NCBI RefSeq assembly: GCF_010501055.1
Contig: NZ_QVMO01000007.1
Location: 42,883-106,882, forward strand
Direction of reading: 5' to 3'
DNA length: 64,000 nt
Origin: Dysgonomonas sp. 521
GTDB taxonomy: Bacteria > Bacteroidota > Bacteroidia > Bacteroidales > Dysgonomonadaceae
The first letter of the stretch is position 1; every line of letters begins with the position of its first letter. The notes under the pieces are model-generated. The model was given only the letters and a program-made list of their open reading frames with translations, was not told the origin of the DNA and searched no databases. A program made the translations under genes and the position numbers. Shown in pieces: positions 1 through 8,961 of the stretch.

Positions 1-21
1 TAACTCCTGATTTCGAAATAA

Positions 22-191
22 GAGGGTGTGTCATAAGTAATTTCCACTTTCATTTTGTCATGTTGAACGGAGTGAATTGAAAATCGACGGAGTCAAACTC
101 CCGTATCCGGAGGGTCGGGATTCTTCATTGCATTCAGAATGACAAAGAGAGTAACAATTTAATAGACTGTTTTTACTTATGACACACCCTC
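22..191. repeat. MITE-like element, family GTGTGTCATAAGTA, copy A
   Basis: Perfect 18-bp inverted terminal repeats, GAGGGTGTGTCATAAGTA at 22-39 and its complement at 174-191, enclose a 134-bp interior carrying the words TGTCATGTTGAACGGAGTGA and CAGAATGACA. Two further copies lie at 22329 and 45311. It stands 28 bp beyond the susD stop codon, so its fold may end that transcript. No coding capacity. Confidence 0.85.
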
Positions 192-218
192 ACTAATAAT
201 TGTGATAACGAACAATCC

Positions 219-1739
219 TTATTGATAATTCGGGTTTTGTTTCAAAACACCGTTAGATTTATCTATTTCTGACTGAGGAACAGGAAGAAGAGCATGTTTA
301 TCCTGATAGTTGGTCTTACCGGCAGCGTGCAATACAGCCTTGGCAGTACCCCAACGTACCAAGTCGTAGAAACGGTCTGGTTCGAGAGCTAACTCAACTC
401 TTCTTTCATGCTGGATAGCCTTTCTTAATTCTACTTGGTTTGTTGTAGTTACCTCCGGCAATATGCTGGTACTCGCACCTCTTGCATGAGCTCTTACCAT
501 TTCCAGATATTTCAATGCATCTGTAGTGTTAGCTAATTCGTTAGCAGCTTCAGCAGCCATTAGAATTACATCAGGATAACGGATGATACGGATATTTACC
601 CAGAAACCTTCACGTGTATATTTAGATCTCATAGAAGGGCTAGTATATGCTTTCTTATTGAAATACGCGCCCATAGCTTCAGATACAGGAGACTCCCCGT
701 AAGGTTTGTTTGTATTTTCAGGAGTGATTTCTTCACCCGGTTTCCTGAAATAAAGGAGTGTAGCATCTTTTCGTGGGTCACCCTCTTCGAAAGCTGTACC
801 AACTTCTTTTGTAGCCATGTGCCAGCCCCAGCCGAGGTTCCATTGTCCGGCGCCTCTGACTCCCTGTACCTGACAAAACTGGCTACCGATATCGGTACTT
901 GCAGGTTTTGCCGCAGTAGACGTACATTGCAGTTCGAATATAGATTCGCCGCAGTTTTCTCCGGCATCGGTGAATACCTGATCGACAGGTGTATTCAGGT
1001 TATACAAGCCGGAATTGATCACATCCCTGGAAGCAGCCAGCATATTATTCCAGTCGTTACGCATCATATATGTCCTCGCGTGCAAAGCCCTGGCAGCACC
1101 CCATGTTAAACGGCCTGTATATTTAGTTTCCCATGACTGTGGCAGATTGGCTTCGGCGAAAGTAAGGTCAGCGTCTATCAATTGATAAATCTCGGCGGCC
1201 GTATTCTTCGGTATATTCGCCTGTGACGCATCTGTTATCGGGAAATCGATCTTAGGAACTTCTCCCCATGCCCTTACAAGGTTGAAGTAACAATAAGCCC
1301 TGAAGAACTTCGCTTCTGCCTCAAGGCTATATAAGTCCTTATTATCCATCTGACGAAGCGTATCGATCACTGTATTACAATCATGTATGATCGAATAATT
1401 GTGATTCCAGTATGTTCCTAATATACCGTTAGACGGAGTGTATTCGAAGTTGTCCCAGAAAGCGGCGTTATCGGGCCCGTCATTTTCGGTACTCCCTTTT
1501 TCCGAGTCTTCGGAACGGAACATGTGTACGGCAAACGCCGGGATTCCTGCAGTTATATTATAACTTCTCATCTTGGAATAAACACCAAACACCTTTGCTT
1601 CTATACCTCCACTGGTATCATCATCCTCAGTAAAGCTTCCCTGAGGACTCTTGTCCAAGAAATCGCTACATCCTATAACAGATATTGCTAAAAAAGCAAT
1701 TATAGCAGCATATATATATTTATTAAATACTCGTTTCAT
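219..1739 (-). CDS. SusD/RagB-family nutrient-binding outer-membrane lipoprotein
   Basis: Surface lipoprotein that captures a glycan or other nutrient and hands it to its SusC partner. The 506-residue product starts with a lipoprotein signal peptide whose lipobox ends at Cys24 (SVIGC-SDF). It then shows the SusD-like N-terminal region and the C-terminal RagB/SusD domain, with the usual RYPDVILMAAEAANE stretch and a final HALLPVPQSEID. Length is normal for the family. It lies 18 bp downstream of susC on the same strand, so the two are one transcript. No glycoside hydrolase or other degradative enzyme is next to the pair in this window, so the substrate cannot be predicted; any enzymes could lie left of position 1. 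Family assignment is certain, substrate unknown. Confidence 0.96.
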   Translation of the reverse strand: MKRVFNKYIYAAIIAFLAISVIGCSDFLDKSPQGSFTEDDDTSGGIEAKVFGVYSKMRSYNITAGIPAFAVHMFRSEDSEKGSTENDGPDNAAFWDNFEYTPSNGILGTYWNHNYSIIHDCNTVIDTLRQMDNKDLYSLEAEAKFFRAYCYFNLVRAWGEVPKIDFPITDASQANIPKNTAAEIYQLIDADLTFAEANLPQSWETKYTGRLTWGAARALHARTYMMRNDWNNMLAASRDVINSGLYNLNTPVDQVFTDAGENCGESIFELQCTSTAAKPASTDIGSQFCQVQGVRGAGQWNLGWGWHMATKEVGTAFEEGDPRKDATLLYFRKPGEEITPENTNKPYGESPVSEAMGAYFNKKAYTSPSMRSKYTREGFWVNIRIIRYPDVILMAAEAANELANTTDALKYLEMVRAHARGASTSILPEVTTTNQVELRKAIQHERRVELALEPDRFYDLVRWGTAKAVLHAAGKTNYQDKHALLPVPQSEIDKSNGVLKQNPNYQ

Positions 1740-1757
1740 AATATTGTTTTTTGTCTA

Positions 1758-4700
1758 TTAAAATGTAAGATTTAAACCGAATGTATAAACTGCAGGTACC
1801 GGGTATGGATTGGCATCGATACCGAATGCTGTGGCACTACCACCTATTTCGGGCGAGTATCCTGTATTGTTTTTCCATGTCTTAGGGTTCTGAGCATTGA
1901 TATATACTCTCAAAGATTTCATTCTTAATTTTTTCAACATATCGGAACCGAAAGTATATCCCAACTGTATATTCCTGATACGGAAGAAGCTACCATCTTC
2001 TACAAAATATTCGGACGGATAATCTTTTCCGTTTATAGAACGTTTCCTGTCCAGTATAGGCTCAGAGTTTGATGTACCTTCGCCATGCCATCTGTTCATC
2101 CTGTTTTCGAGGTAATTGAACTGAGACCATTCGTAGATGTTCCATGTACGGTATATTTCATTACCCTGCACACCCATCATGTCTACAGACAGGTCGAAGT
2201 TCTTATATCCTGCATTGAACGAAACACCATAAGTGAAATCAGGAGTAGGGTTACCGATCTGGGTTCTGTCGGCAGTTGTAATTTCTCCGTCTCCGTTTAC
2301 ATCTTTAAACTTAAGGTCTCCGGGTTTTACTGTTACAAGTTTGTTTGCAGGAGAGTTGGCGATATCGCTTTCCGACTGGTATATTCCTTCAACTTTGTAT
2401 CCGTAGAAGTAGCCGATAGGATAACCTGCCTGCGTGTATGACATCATAGGAAGCCCGGAAGTACCATCTGTGATAGTATAGCCATCCTGAACCAATGATA
2501 TGACTTTATTCTTGATAGTGGTAAGATTTGCGCTGATACCGTATCTCCAATCGGAACCAATCCGGTCGTTCCATGACAATGATAGTTCCACACCCTTATT
2601 CTCTATCTGTCCCAGGTTACCCAGGCCAGGAGTAGTGCCTGTAATACCCGGCACTTCCGCCAACAGGTCTTTTGTGTTCTTCTTGTAATAAACACCTTCA
2701 AAATTCAGCCTGTTTCTTAAGAAATAAGCTTCGAGACCAGCTTCCCATGCTTCTACTTTTTCCCATCTCAAATTCGAATTAGGGAGGTATTGCTTAGAAT
2801 ATCCCGGAATAATGTTATCTCCGAATACAGCAGATGTAGAATTCGTCAAAATTGGTTCTGCAGGATAAACCCTGTCCATGTTCTGGTTACCTAACGTACC
2901 CCATGAGCCTTTAACTTTCAGATAATCGAGGAAAGTAAGGTCTTTCATGAAGTCTTCTTCGGTAATAACCCATCCGGCACCAAGTGAGTAGAAGTTTTGC
3001 CACTCGTTTCCTGTATAGTAGAAGGCTGACGAGCCATCGCGACGGAATGAACCGTTGAACAGATACTTATTCTTATAGTTATATAATGCCCTGAACAAGA
3101 ATGAAACAGTAGAGCGTTCCCATTGTGTACTTGCGTTTGTAGCCGCGTCTGGGTCGCCGATACTAACAAACCATTTGTCTGAATCGTTCGCTATCGGTAG
3201 TCCGTTACCTTCTCCGCGCTTAGCCGTAAGGCTAGACAAGCTATTGTAATAGGTAGTGAAACCCGCCGTAGCTGTAATATTATGGTTGTTAAAGCTATTA
3301 GTATAAGTCAACAGGTAATCGGCCTGAACTTTTGTCTCGTTCTGTTTTTGCTGTTCCACGGCAGTTTTGCCGTCGCCCATAACAACAGATTGCTGTGTAT
3401 CTACATCCCATACAGTTCTTTTTGGGGTGTACAGCCTGCTATCGTAAGACCTGTAGTCCAGTGAGTACATTACACGGAAGTTAAAGTGCTTGAAGAAATT
3501 CAGATCTCCATAGATATTACCGGAGGCTCTGTAATCGACAACTTTATTCATATCCTTTTGCAACTCTACATAAGTCATCGGATTAGATACTTCATTTTTC
3601 TGGAAGCTAGGAAGTGTATTGTACAAACCTTCCTGCGCGTTGTAAGGAGAAGCTATAGGCGCGGCATATAAGGCATTCTTCACACCATTTGTATAAAGTC
3701 CCTGAGCTGTATTTAACGGTGTAGCACGTGCTCCGTTGAACTGGAATCCTACTTTCAGGTCTTTTGTGATATTGTAATCGCTACTCAGATTGATCGTAAT
3801 CTTATCATATTTCTCATGTTTGATATTACCTTCTTCGGAAGTATAACCTACACCCATGTAGAATTTATTTTTTTCGGTAGAAGATGTTATACTTATATTG
3901 TTGTTGGTAATAAAACCGGTCTGGAATACTTCATCCTGCCAGTTTGTATCGTTGTTCCAGTTAGTATAATCGAAAGCAGATGCTCCCTGGTTTGCCAACT
4001 GTTCCGAATAAAGTTCTTTGAACTGTGACGCGTTCGCCATTTTGATTTTATCCACAACAGATTTGAAGCCAAAAGAAGTATTGATATTCACCAATGTCTG
4101 GCCTTCTTTTGCTTTTTTAGTTGTAACGATAATTACACCATTGGCACCTCTCACACCAAAGATAGCCAATGATGAAGGGTCTTTCAATATTTCCATTGAT
4201 TCTATATCCGCCGAGTTGAGGAAGCTGATGTTATCATTAAACAATCCATCGACAACATATAGCGGCTTGTAACCATTGATAGAGTTCGTACCACGGATAC
4301 GGATTTCAGGGTCTTGTCCGGCAATACCTGTATTAACCACCTGCACCCCAGCCACTTTACCTTGCAATGAAGCCAGCGGGTTAGCTGAAGGGCGGTTAGC
4401 GATATCTTCGGCCCTGATACTGGCTATCGACCCTGTCAGGTCGCGCTTCTTAGCAGTACCGTAACCGATAACTACTGTTTCGGTCAGCATTGTCGCATCG
4501 TCTTCCAACACAACATCAATTCTAGTTTTAGAGCCAACAGCTATTAATTGAGGTTTCATACCTACAAAAGAGAATTCGAGTGTTTCATTCGATTTTGCAG
4601 CTATGGAATAATTACCATCTATATCAGTAATAGTTCCGGTAGATGTACCTTGTATGCGTACAGTCACACCTATCAGGGGTTCAGCATTGTTATCTGTTAC

Positions 4701-4829
4701 CGTTCCCGTAATTGTGTTGGTCTGTGCATGAATGGCCGTGATGCTTGCTAATACAAAACAAGCGAAGAAAACAAAGCTCCTCCGAAAAAGAGATGTTGCG
4801 TTCTTTGATTTTTCAGGTTTAATTTTCAT
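1758..4829 (-). CDS. SusC/RagA-family TonB-linked outer-membrane transporter
   Basis: TonB-dependent outer-membrane pore that imports the ligand held by the SusD lipoprotein. The 1023-residue protein has a signal peptide (about 1-35, ending ITAIHAQ). A carboxypeptidase-regulatory-like beta-sandwich follows (about 39-115, TGTVTDNNAEPLIGVTV). The plug domain then carries the SusC signature VIGYGTAKKRDLTGS and the RIRGTNSINGYKPLYVVDG segment, ahead of a 22-strand barrel ending in aromatic LNLTF. The start is set by the signal peptide. A -7 element, TACCTTTG, lies about 165 bp upstream (4994-5001), implying a long leader. Cotranscribed with the susD gene, and probably controlled by the regulator encoded just upstream at 5133-7958. 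Confidence 0.97.
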   Translation of the reverse strand: MKIKPEKSKNATSLFRRSFVFFACFVLASITAIHAQTNTITGTVTDNNAEPLIGVTVRIQGTSTGTITDIDGNYSIAAKSNETLEFSFVGMKPQLIAVGSKTRIDVVLEDDATMLTETVVIGYGTAKKRDLTGSIASIRAEDIANRPSANPLASLQGKVAGVQVVNTGIAGQDPEIRIRGTNSINGYKPLYVVDGLFNDNISFLNSADIESMEILKDPSSLAIFGVRGANGVIIVTTKKAKEGQTLVNINTSFGFKSVVDKIKMANASQFKELYSEQLANQGASAFDYTNWNNDTNWQDEVFQTGFITNNNISITSSTEKNKFYMGVGYTSEEGNIKHEKYDKITINLSSDYNITKDLKVGFQFNGARATPLNTAQGLYTNGVKNALYAAPIASPYNAQEGLYNTLPSFQKNEVSNPMTYVELQKDMNKVVDYRASGNIYGDLNFFKHFNFRVMYSLDYRSYDSRLYTPKRTVWDVDTQQSVVMGDGKTAVEQQKQNETKVQADYLLTYTNSFNNHNITATAGFTTYYNSLSSLTAKRGEGNGLPIANDSDKWFVSIGDPDAATNASTQWERSTVSFLFRALYNYKNKYLFNGSFRRDGSSAFYYTGNEWQNFYSLGAGWVITEEDFMKDLTFLDYLKVKGSWGTLGNQNMDRVYPAEPILTNSTSAVFGDNIIPGYSKQYLPNSNLRWEKVEAWEAGLEAYFLRNRLNFEGVYYKKNTKDLLAEVPGITGTTPGLGNLGQIENKGVELSLSWNDRIGSDWRYGISANLTTIKNKVISLVQDGYTITDGTSGLPMMSYTQAGYPIGYFYGYKVEGIYQSESDIANSPANKLVTVKPGDLKFKDVNGDGEITTADRTQIGNPTPDFTYGVSFNAGYKNFDLSVDMMGVQGNEIYRTWNIYEWSQFNYLENRMNRWHGEGTSNSEPILDRKRSINGKDYPSEYFVEDGSFFRIRNIQLGYTFGSDMLKKLRMKSLRVYINAQNPKTWKNNTGYSPEIGGSATAFGIDANPYPVPAVYTFGLNLTF

Positions 4830-5132
4830 AGTCTTACTTTTTATTTAAACACACATTTTGCAAGTAAAATCTATTATTTACGACAAGAAAAGGCTGGTAA
4901 TTGGTTAAAAAATATATACTAACTGTTTCTCTGATAAATTTTGGGCGTTTATGACAACCTTGGCATTTTCTGTGCGTGATATTAGATTTGCAACAAAGGT
5001 AGAAATGGGAAGGAAAGTGTTTCGAAAAGTTAATACATCATAGATACACTCATCCGTTTTTTAACAGTACCCCCGACTCACTTTTACCTCTCAAAAATAC
5101 ACAACGATCTAATAAGCAAATAGTTGACACAA
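4830..5132. other. Intergenic region: susC leader and promoter
   Basis: About 300 bp between susC and its regulator. The only recognisable signal is the minus-strand -7 element at 4994-5001. The roughly 157-nt untranslated leader between it and the susC start is long for this window, but I see no recognisable riboswitch or terminator fold in it. Confidence 0.6.
4994..5001 (-). promoter_or_regulatory. Bacteroidota -7 element for susCD
   Basis: Reads TACCTTTG on the minus strand, an exact TAnnTTTG match. It predicts a start near 4990 and a leader of about 160 nt. No convincing -33 TTTG is seen, which fits an activator-dependent promoter. Confidence 0.6.
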
Positions 5133-7958
5133 TCAATCTATATCAAGGAAGAACTCATTCAAATTCTGTGAAGGAAGGATATTTAACTTTTTTCTTAATC
5201 TATAACGGCTGTTTTCGACCGCCCTGATAGAAAGATTCATTAAGGAGGCTATCTCTTTTGTCTCCAAATTCAACTTCAAACAAGCGCAAAGCCGGAGGTC
5301 ACTATTTGTCAACTGAGGATAAAGGGTTTTCATTTTTTTGAAAAAACCGGTATGCTTTTCTTCAAATTTTAACAAAAAAGTTTTCCAGTCTTCCTCTGTA
5401 TTCATATTGTTATTGAGCAAGGCATTTATTTTTTGAGAAAGAGGGATTAGCGCGCTACTCTTATTTCTGGATGAAAAATCATCTATGATAGCCTTTATTT
5501 TCAGTATCAGTTCGTTCTTCTGTATAATGAAGGATGTCTGGGTCAGGAGTTCCGCGTTTTTTTGCTCTACTTCCTGTTGAAGTTCACCCGTCAAGGTTCT
5601 CAGCCGGCGGGTTTCCCGGTTCCTGATCTTCTGTAAATGCAGGTTACGGTATCGCCTGAGAATCAATAGCCAGACAATATACATTATAGCAAAGAAGACA
5701 ATGATATAAAACATGTAAGCCCAGATACTCTGATACCAGGGAGAGGCTACCTTGAACTGATAGATCAACGGTTCTGAATGATTGCCTAGATTATCGATGG
5801 TGCGTACCAAGAACGTATATTTTCCTTCCGGCAAACGGGCATAGGACACCTGATTAAGCTTTTGTGGCAAAGACCATGTATTGTCCACCCCCTCCAGCAT
5901 ATATTGAAAAGACAGGTTGGACGAGAAAGCATTCTCTACCGAAAAACGGAATGTTACCGTATTGTAATTATAAGGTATCTCTACCGGTTGCGATAAACTG
6001 ATATATTTATATTCCCCATTCGAATTTCTTGTTCCAAGAGATTCGAGATAAGGAGGAGATAGTGCCTTTGACCCGTCTTTCCCCGATTGCCCTTTTTTAT
6101 ACAGCAAAAAACCATTATCAAGACAAACAAGGCTTGTGCTGTCATTCAATATGGAGATATTTTCATACGCATTTACCAACGACAGGTTCATCCCCAGATT
6201 ATAACTTTCCGTAATATACGCTTCATAGCCATCGTAAACAAACTGGTAGACAGAGGCGTCCGTCAATGCCCAGAACTCGTTATTGCGGATATGTATTACC
6301 TGCCTCAGGTTCTTTACACTCTTAAAGCAATCGTCAAGAATCGTATTGGGTACAATTTTATTGGAAATATCATCATAGGTATAGAATTGATTATTGCCCA
6401 GCAATACGATACGTCCTCCAACTTTAAACATTTTCAACTTATAAGGTAATCCATCCTTATTATTCCCTCCATAGTATGAAAATGTCTGGAATCCGGACAA
6501 GTCATCATCCAGCTTACACCTGTATATCCCCCTGTTAAAATGCTCCAGCCATACATTACCTATATGGTCTACATCGGCATTAATCACAGGTTCGGAAATC
6601 TGCCTCGGGTCGTACACCTCATCTGTGGCTTTATCCACAATCTTTAACGACTGGTATGTAGATAAAAAGAGTAAGTCCCTGTCCTTGTATCTGGCCTCGG
6701 ATATATTATAAACGCCGGTACGGATATCGAACAGGTCGGTAACGGAAAGGTTGTCACGTATTTCTTTCAATCCTTTATTATGGCAGCAGTACAGTTTATT
6801 GTCTATTACCTTTAGTGCCCAAACCTGTCCCTGTGTTCCGTTTATCAGCTTCATTTTAGCCAAAGCTCCGGGCTTATCCAGATTGTCGGCAGTGATATAG
6901 AAAACACCCTGATTGGTTCCTATAAATAGTTTATCGTTCCAAAGGGCAGCCCCGTATACGGCACCGGTCTTGCCTCCCTTATCGGTATAGCAACTCATAT
7001 TGTCGATATACTGTATATAGGATATGCCTTTGTCAAGCGCAGCCCATACATTAGCCGCCTTGTCCTCATAAAGGGATAAGATCGTATTGTTTTGGAGAGT
7101 ACTCTCGGTAGATATATGATCCAATATATTACCATCTACATCTACCTGATATACACCATTTAATATAGTACCAAAGAAATAGGTTCCCCTTGATGAAAAT
7201 ATGCCACAGTTTAACTCCGCAGAATTCAGTACACCGGATAAAAGGGGATTCCATTCCTTAAAGCTAGTCCCGTCATATCGGTAAAGTCCTTTTGTAGCCG
7301 TACCTATCAGGTACTCATCTGTAGAATAGGGTAATATTACACGCACATCGGTATCCCGGAAAATTTCACTGCCCTCAATTTTTGTCAGTGTTGATCCTTT
7401 TAAACGATAAAGGGGGCCTAACATTTGCTGTACAAGGAATTCATCCCTGATTTTCGACAGGAAAAGGAATCCATTTTCGGCAGGTATCCGTTTTATCGTC
7501 TTATAGTCGTACATATATATTGAAGAAAACGACTGGAAATAAACACAATCCTCCGCTATCCAGATTTTCCAGAAATCATCGTTCTTGAAAAGCGCTTTAT
7601 CCAGTTGGTCGCTTAGCGATGTATAAACCAGCTTTCCTGCAACATCCCTATCCCATCGCCCAAATTCTTCGTAACTGCCTGTAAAAACCGTATTGTGAGA
7701 GAGCACAGCAATAGACCTTGCTATCAAAGAATTAGGCATACGATTTAGCCGCCATTCTATCCCGTCAAATTCCAACAGGCCTATATCATTTCCAAAATAC
7801 ATTACACCTTTTTCGTCCTCTCCTATCGACCAGTTCTTATTATCAGCCTTATACCTGTCTGTCGATAGATTTATCACGTGGGGCTTATTCGGAAATACTG
7901 AAATAAGAGGTAAAAAAGTAAAAAATGATAAAAGAATATATTTGATAATGCTACCCAT
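5133..7958 (-). CDS. Membrane-bound one-component regulator: beta-propeller, Y_Y_Y, LuxR-type HTH
   Basis: Probable sensor-regulator of the adjacent susCD genes. The 941-residue protein has a signal or anchor at 1-25. A long periplasmic region follows, made of two-component-regulator propeller-type repeats (IGEDEKGVMYFGNDIGLLEF, VWAALDKGISYI, LFIGTNQGVFYI). Next come a Y_Y_Y domain (about 665-740), one transmembrane helix (about 742-765, YMFYIIVFFAIMYIVWLLIL), a coiled coil, and a C-terminal LuxR/GerE-type helix-turn-helix (about 877-941, TKEIASLMNLSIRAVENSR). There is no histidine kinase, phosphoacceptor or receiver domain, unlike classical hybrid two-component systems of Sus loci. Signal transfer must therefore run directly through the membrane to the DNA-binding tail. 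It is transcribed separately from susC. Family certain; target inferred from position. Confidence 0.9.
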   Translation of the reverse strand: MGSIIKYILLSFFTFLPLISVFPNKPHVINLSTDRYKADNKNWSIGEDEKGVMYFGNDIGLLEFDGIEWRLNRMPNSLIARSIAVLSHNTVFTGSYEEFGRWDRDVAGKLVYTSLSDQLDKALFKNDDFWKIWIAEDCVYFQSFSSIYMYDYKTIKRIPAENGFLFLSKIRDEFLVQQMLGPLYRLKGSTLTKIEGSEIFRDTDVRVILPYSTDEYLIGTATKGLYRYDGTSFKEWNPLLSGVLNSAELNCGIFSSRGTYFFGTILNGVYQVDVDGNILDHISTESTLQNNTILSLYEDKAANVWAALDKGISYIQYIDNMSCYTDKGGKTGAVYGAALWNDKLFIGTNQGVFYITADNLDKPGALAKMKLINGTQGQVWALKVIDNKLYCCHNKGLKEIRDNLSVTDLFDIRTGVYNISEARYKDRDLLFLSTYQSLKIVDKATDEVYDPRQISEPVINADVDHIGNVWLEHFNRGIYRCKLDDDLSGFQTFSYYGGNNKDGLPYKLKMFKVGGRIVLLGNNQFYTYDDISNKIVPNTILDDCFKSVKNLRQVIHIRNNEFWALTDASVYQFVYDGYEAYITESYNLGMNLSLVNAYENISILNDSTSLVCLDNGFLLYKKGQSGKDGSKALSPPYLESLGTRNSNGEYKYISLSQPVEIPYNYNTVTFRFSVENAFSSNLSFQYMLEGVDNTWSLPQKLNQVSYARLPEGKYTFLVRTIDNLGNHSEPLIYQFKVASPWYQSIWAYMFYIIVFFAIMYIVWLLILRRYRNLHLQKIRNRETRRLRTLTGELQQEVEQKNAELLTQTSFIIQKNELILKIKAIIDDFSSRNKSSALIPLSQKINALLNNNMNTEEDWKTFLLKFEEKHTGFFKKMKTLYPQLTNSDLRLCACLKLNLETKEIASLMNLSIRAVENSRYRLRKKLNILPSQNLNEFFLDID

Positions 7959-8009
7959 TTTTGATTTTTGCTTTTGATTGCTTTTTACTTAGTAACTGTT
8001 AGGAAATAT

Positions 8010-8017
8010 CAAAAATA
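8010..8017 (-). promoter_or_regulatory. -7 element for the 941-residue regulator
   Basis: TATTTTTG on the minus strand, an exact TAnnTTTG match, 52 bp before the start codon. A second TATTTTTG reads the other way at 8021-8028, toward the repeat block, where no gene starts. Confidence 0.55.
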
Positions 8018-8107
8018 ACATATTTTTGCGAAATTTGTTTTCTTCGGGGATCGAAGATGACTGCAAAACGGTGTATCACTTCCTTTTTAAATTATCTATA
8101 TAGGGAA

Positions 8108-8170
8108 TTCTTTGATATAATCGAAGAAAAAAGGTAACAGGAAAAAGTAATGAAAAAAGTGTAACTTTTG
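8108..8170. repeat. Direct repeat of about 62 bp, copy 1
   Basis: The segment beginning TCTTTGATATAATCG and ending GTGTAACTTTTG recurs almost unchanged at 8692-8755 in the same orientation, 584 bp away. The two copies bracket the nested elements at 8174 and 8410. This suggests that one locus was duplicated, or that insertions arrived between copies. A diverged relative (AACAATGAAAAAGATGTCAC) lies near 34350-34400. Confidence 0.75.
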
Positions 8171-8173
8171 CAC

Positions 8174-8362
8174 AGTACATGACAAAAAATAGAATATTAA
8201 GGTTCAACCCCTCGCCCTTTGGGCACTCCCCTTCTGCGAGGGGAGAGTCGCAAAGCGAAGGCAGATGCCGTTTGATCCGTCAGGCACTCTTCCCTTTTGA
8301 TAAAGGGAAGTACCCGAAGGGGGAAGGGTTAGAATGATAGTATATATTTTTTGTCATGTACT
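8174..8362. repeat. MITE-like element, family AGTACATGACAAAA, copy A
   Basis: Perfect 18-bp inverted ends, AGTACATGACAAAAAATA at 8174-8191 and its complement at 8345-8362. The interior is G/C-rich, made of CCCCT/AGGGG palindromes that resemble the operon-spacer repeats at 19566 and 40835. A second element with the same ends and a different interior lies at 43958-44094. Confidence 0.8.
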
Positions 8363-8409
8363 AAACACCTTTGTCACTTTTTTGCAGCAGCCTGTTGTTT
8401 CGGTTTTTA

Positions 8410-8612
8410 CAGTCAGGCTTCTAAGTCCGCGAAGCGGTATAATATGGATAACCACGGGGAAAGCCCGTGGCAAAAGCTGAAAGGAAGAGACCGTCTCCGC
8501 AGGAGGCGAACGGGGTTGGTTTTCGCTATTTGCCTCCTACGGAGACATGTTTTTCTGTCAGTTCCTGCCACGGGTTTTACCCGTGGTTATCCATGTTCAG
8601 TCCCTTCGGGAC
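8410..8612. repeat. Palindromic core element without family termini
   Basis: About 200 bp closely related to the cores of the elements at 25303 and 33668. Nested inverted repeats are visible: an outer arm ending CCCGTGG paired with CCACGGGTTTTACCCGTGG, an inner arm CGTCTCCGCAGGAGGCGA paired with GCCTCCTACGGAGAC, and a closing hairpin GTCCCTTCGGGAC. Unlike the other two copies it lacks the ATGCGAATCAAGGG ends. Any open frames across it are by-products of the palindromes. Confidence 0.8.
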
Positions 8613-8691
8613 AGGTTGTTTATTGGAGGTGGCTGTCACTTTTTTGCAGTAGCCTGTTGTTTTTTCGTAGAAAATTGTCTTATATAAAGAG

Positions 8692-8755
8692 CTCTTTGAT
8701 ATAATCGGAGGAAAAAAGGTAACAGGAAAAAGTAATGAAAAAAGTGTAACTTTTG
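8692..8755. repeat. Direct repeat of about 62 bp, copy 2
   Basis: Near-identical to 8108-8170 (see there). It begins CTCTTTGATATAATCGG and ends GTGTAACTTTTG. No gene overlaps it. Confidence 0.75.
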
Positions 8756-8904
8756 TCACTTTTTAGAATAAATCAGGGTAATCCGCATCAAAATTCATAA
8801 AGTTGTTTTCGGGCTCGTGTAAGGGCATATTGCAATACATCCCTGCACACTTCCGATAAAGGTTGAACAATTTCATCGTTTACCCTGACTTTAACCTGAA
8901 ACGT

Positions 8905-8935
8905 TTTGGTTTTATATTTACAGAGGTTATATTTG
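8905..8935 (+). promoter_or_regulatory. Full Bacteroidota promoter for the ROK kinase
   Basis: TTTG at 8905-8908, a 19-bp spacer, then TATATTTG at 8928-8935. This is one of the two best-formed -33/-7 promoters in the window. Predicted start near 8940, leader about 22 nt. Confidence 0.75.
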
Positions 8936-8961
8936 TATACAAATAACTAAAATCGAATATC

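Noticed and set aside
22..191. CRISPR-like repetition near the window start
   Set aside because: The repeats are inverted, occur once each and have no spacers; no CRISPR array was found anywhere in the window.
8351..8759. Open frames of 60-117 codons on both strands
   Set aside because: They run across the palindromic core and direct repeat; the products are low-complexity mirror translations of inverted repeats and no start signal fits.
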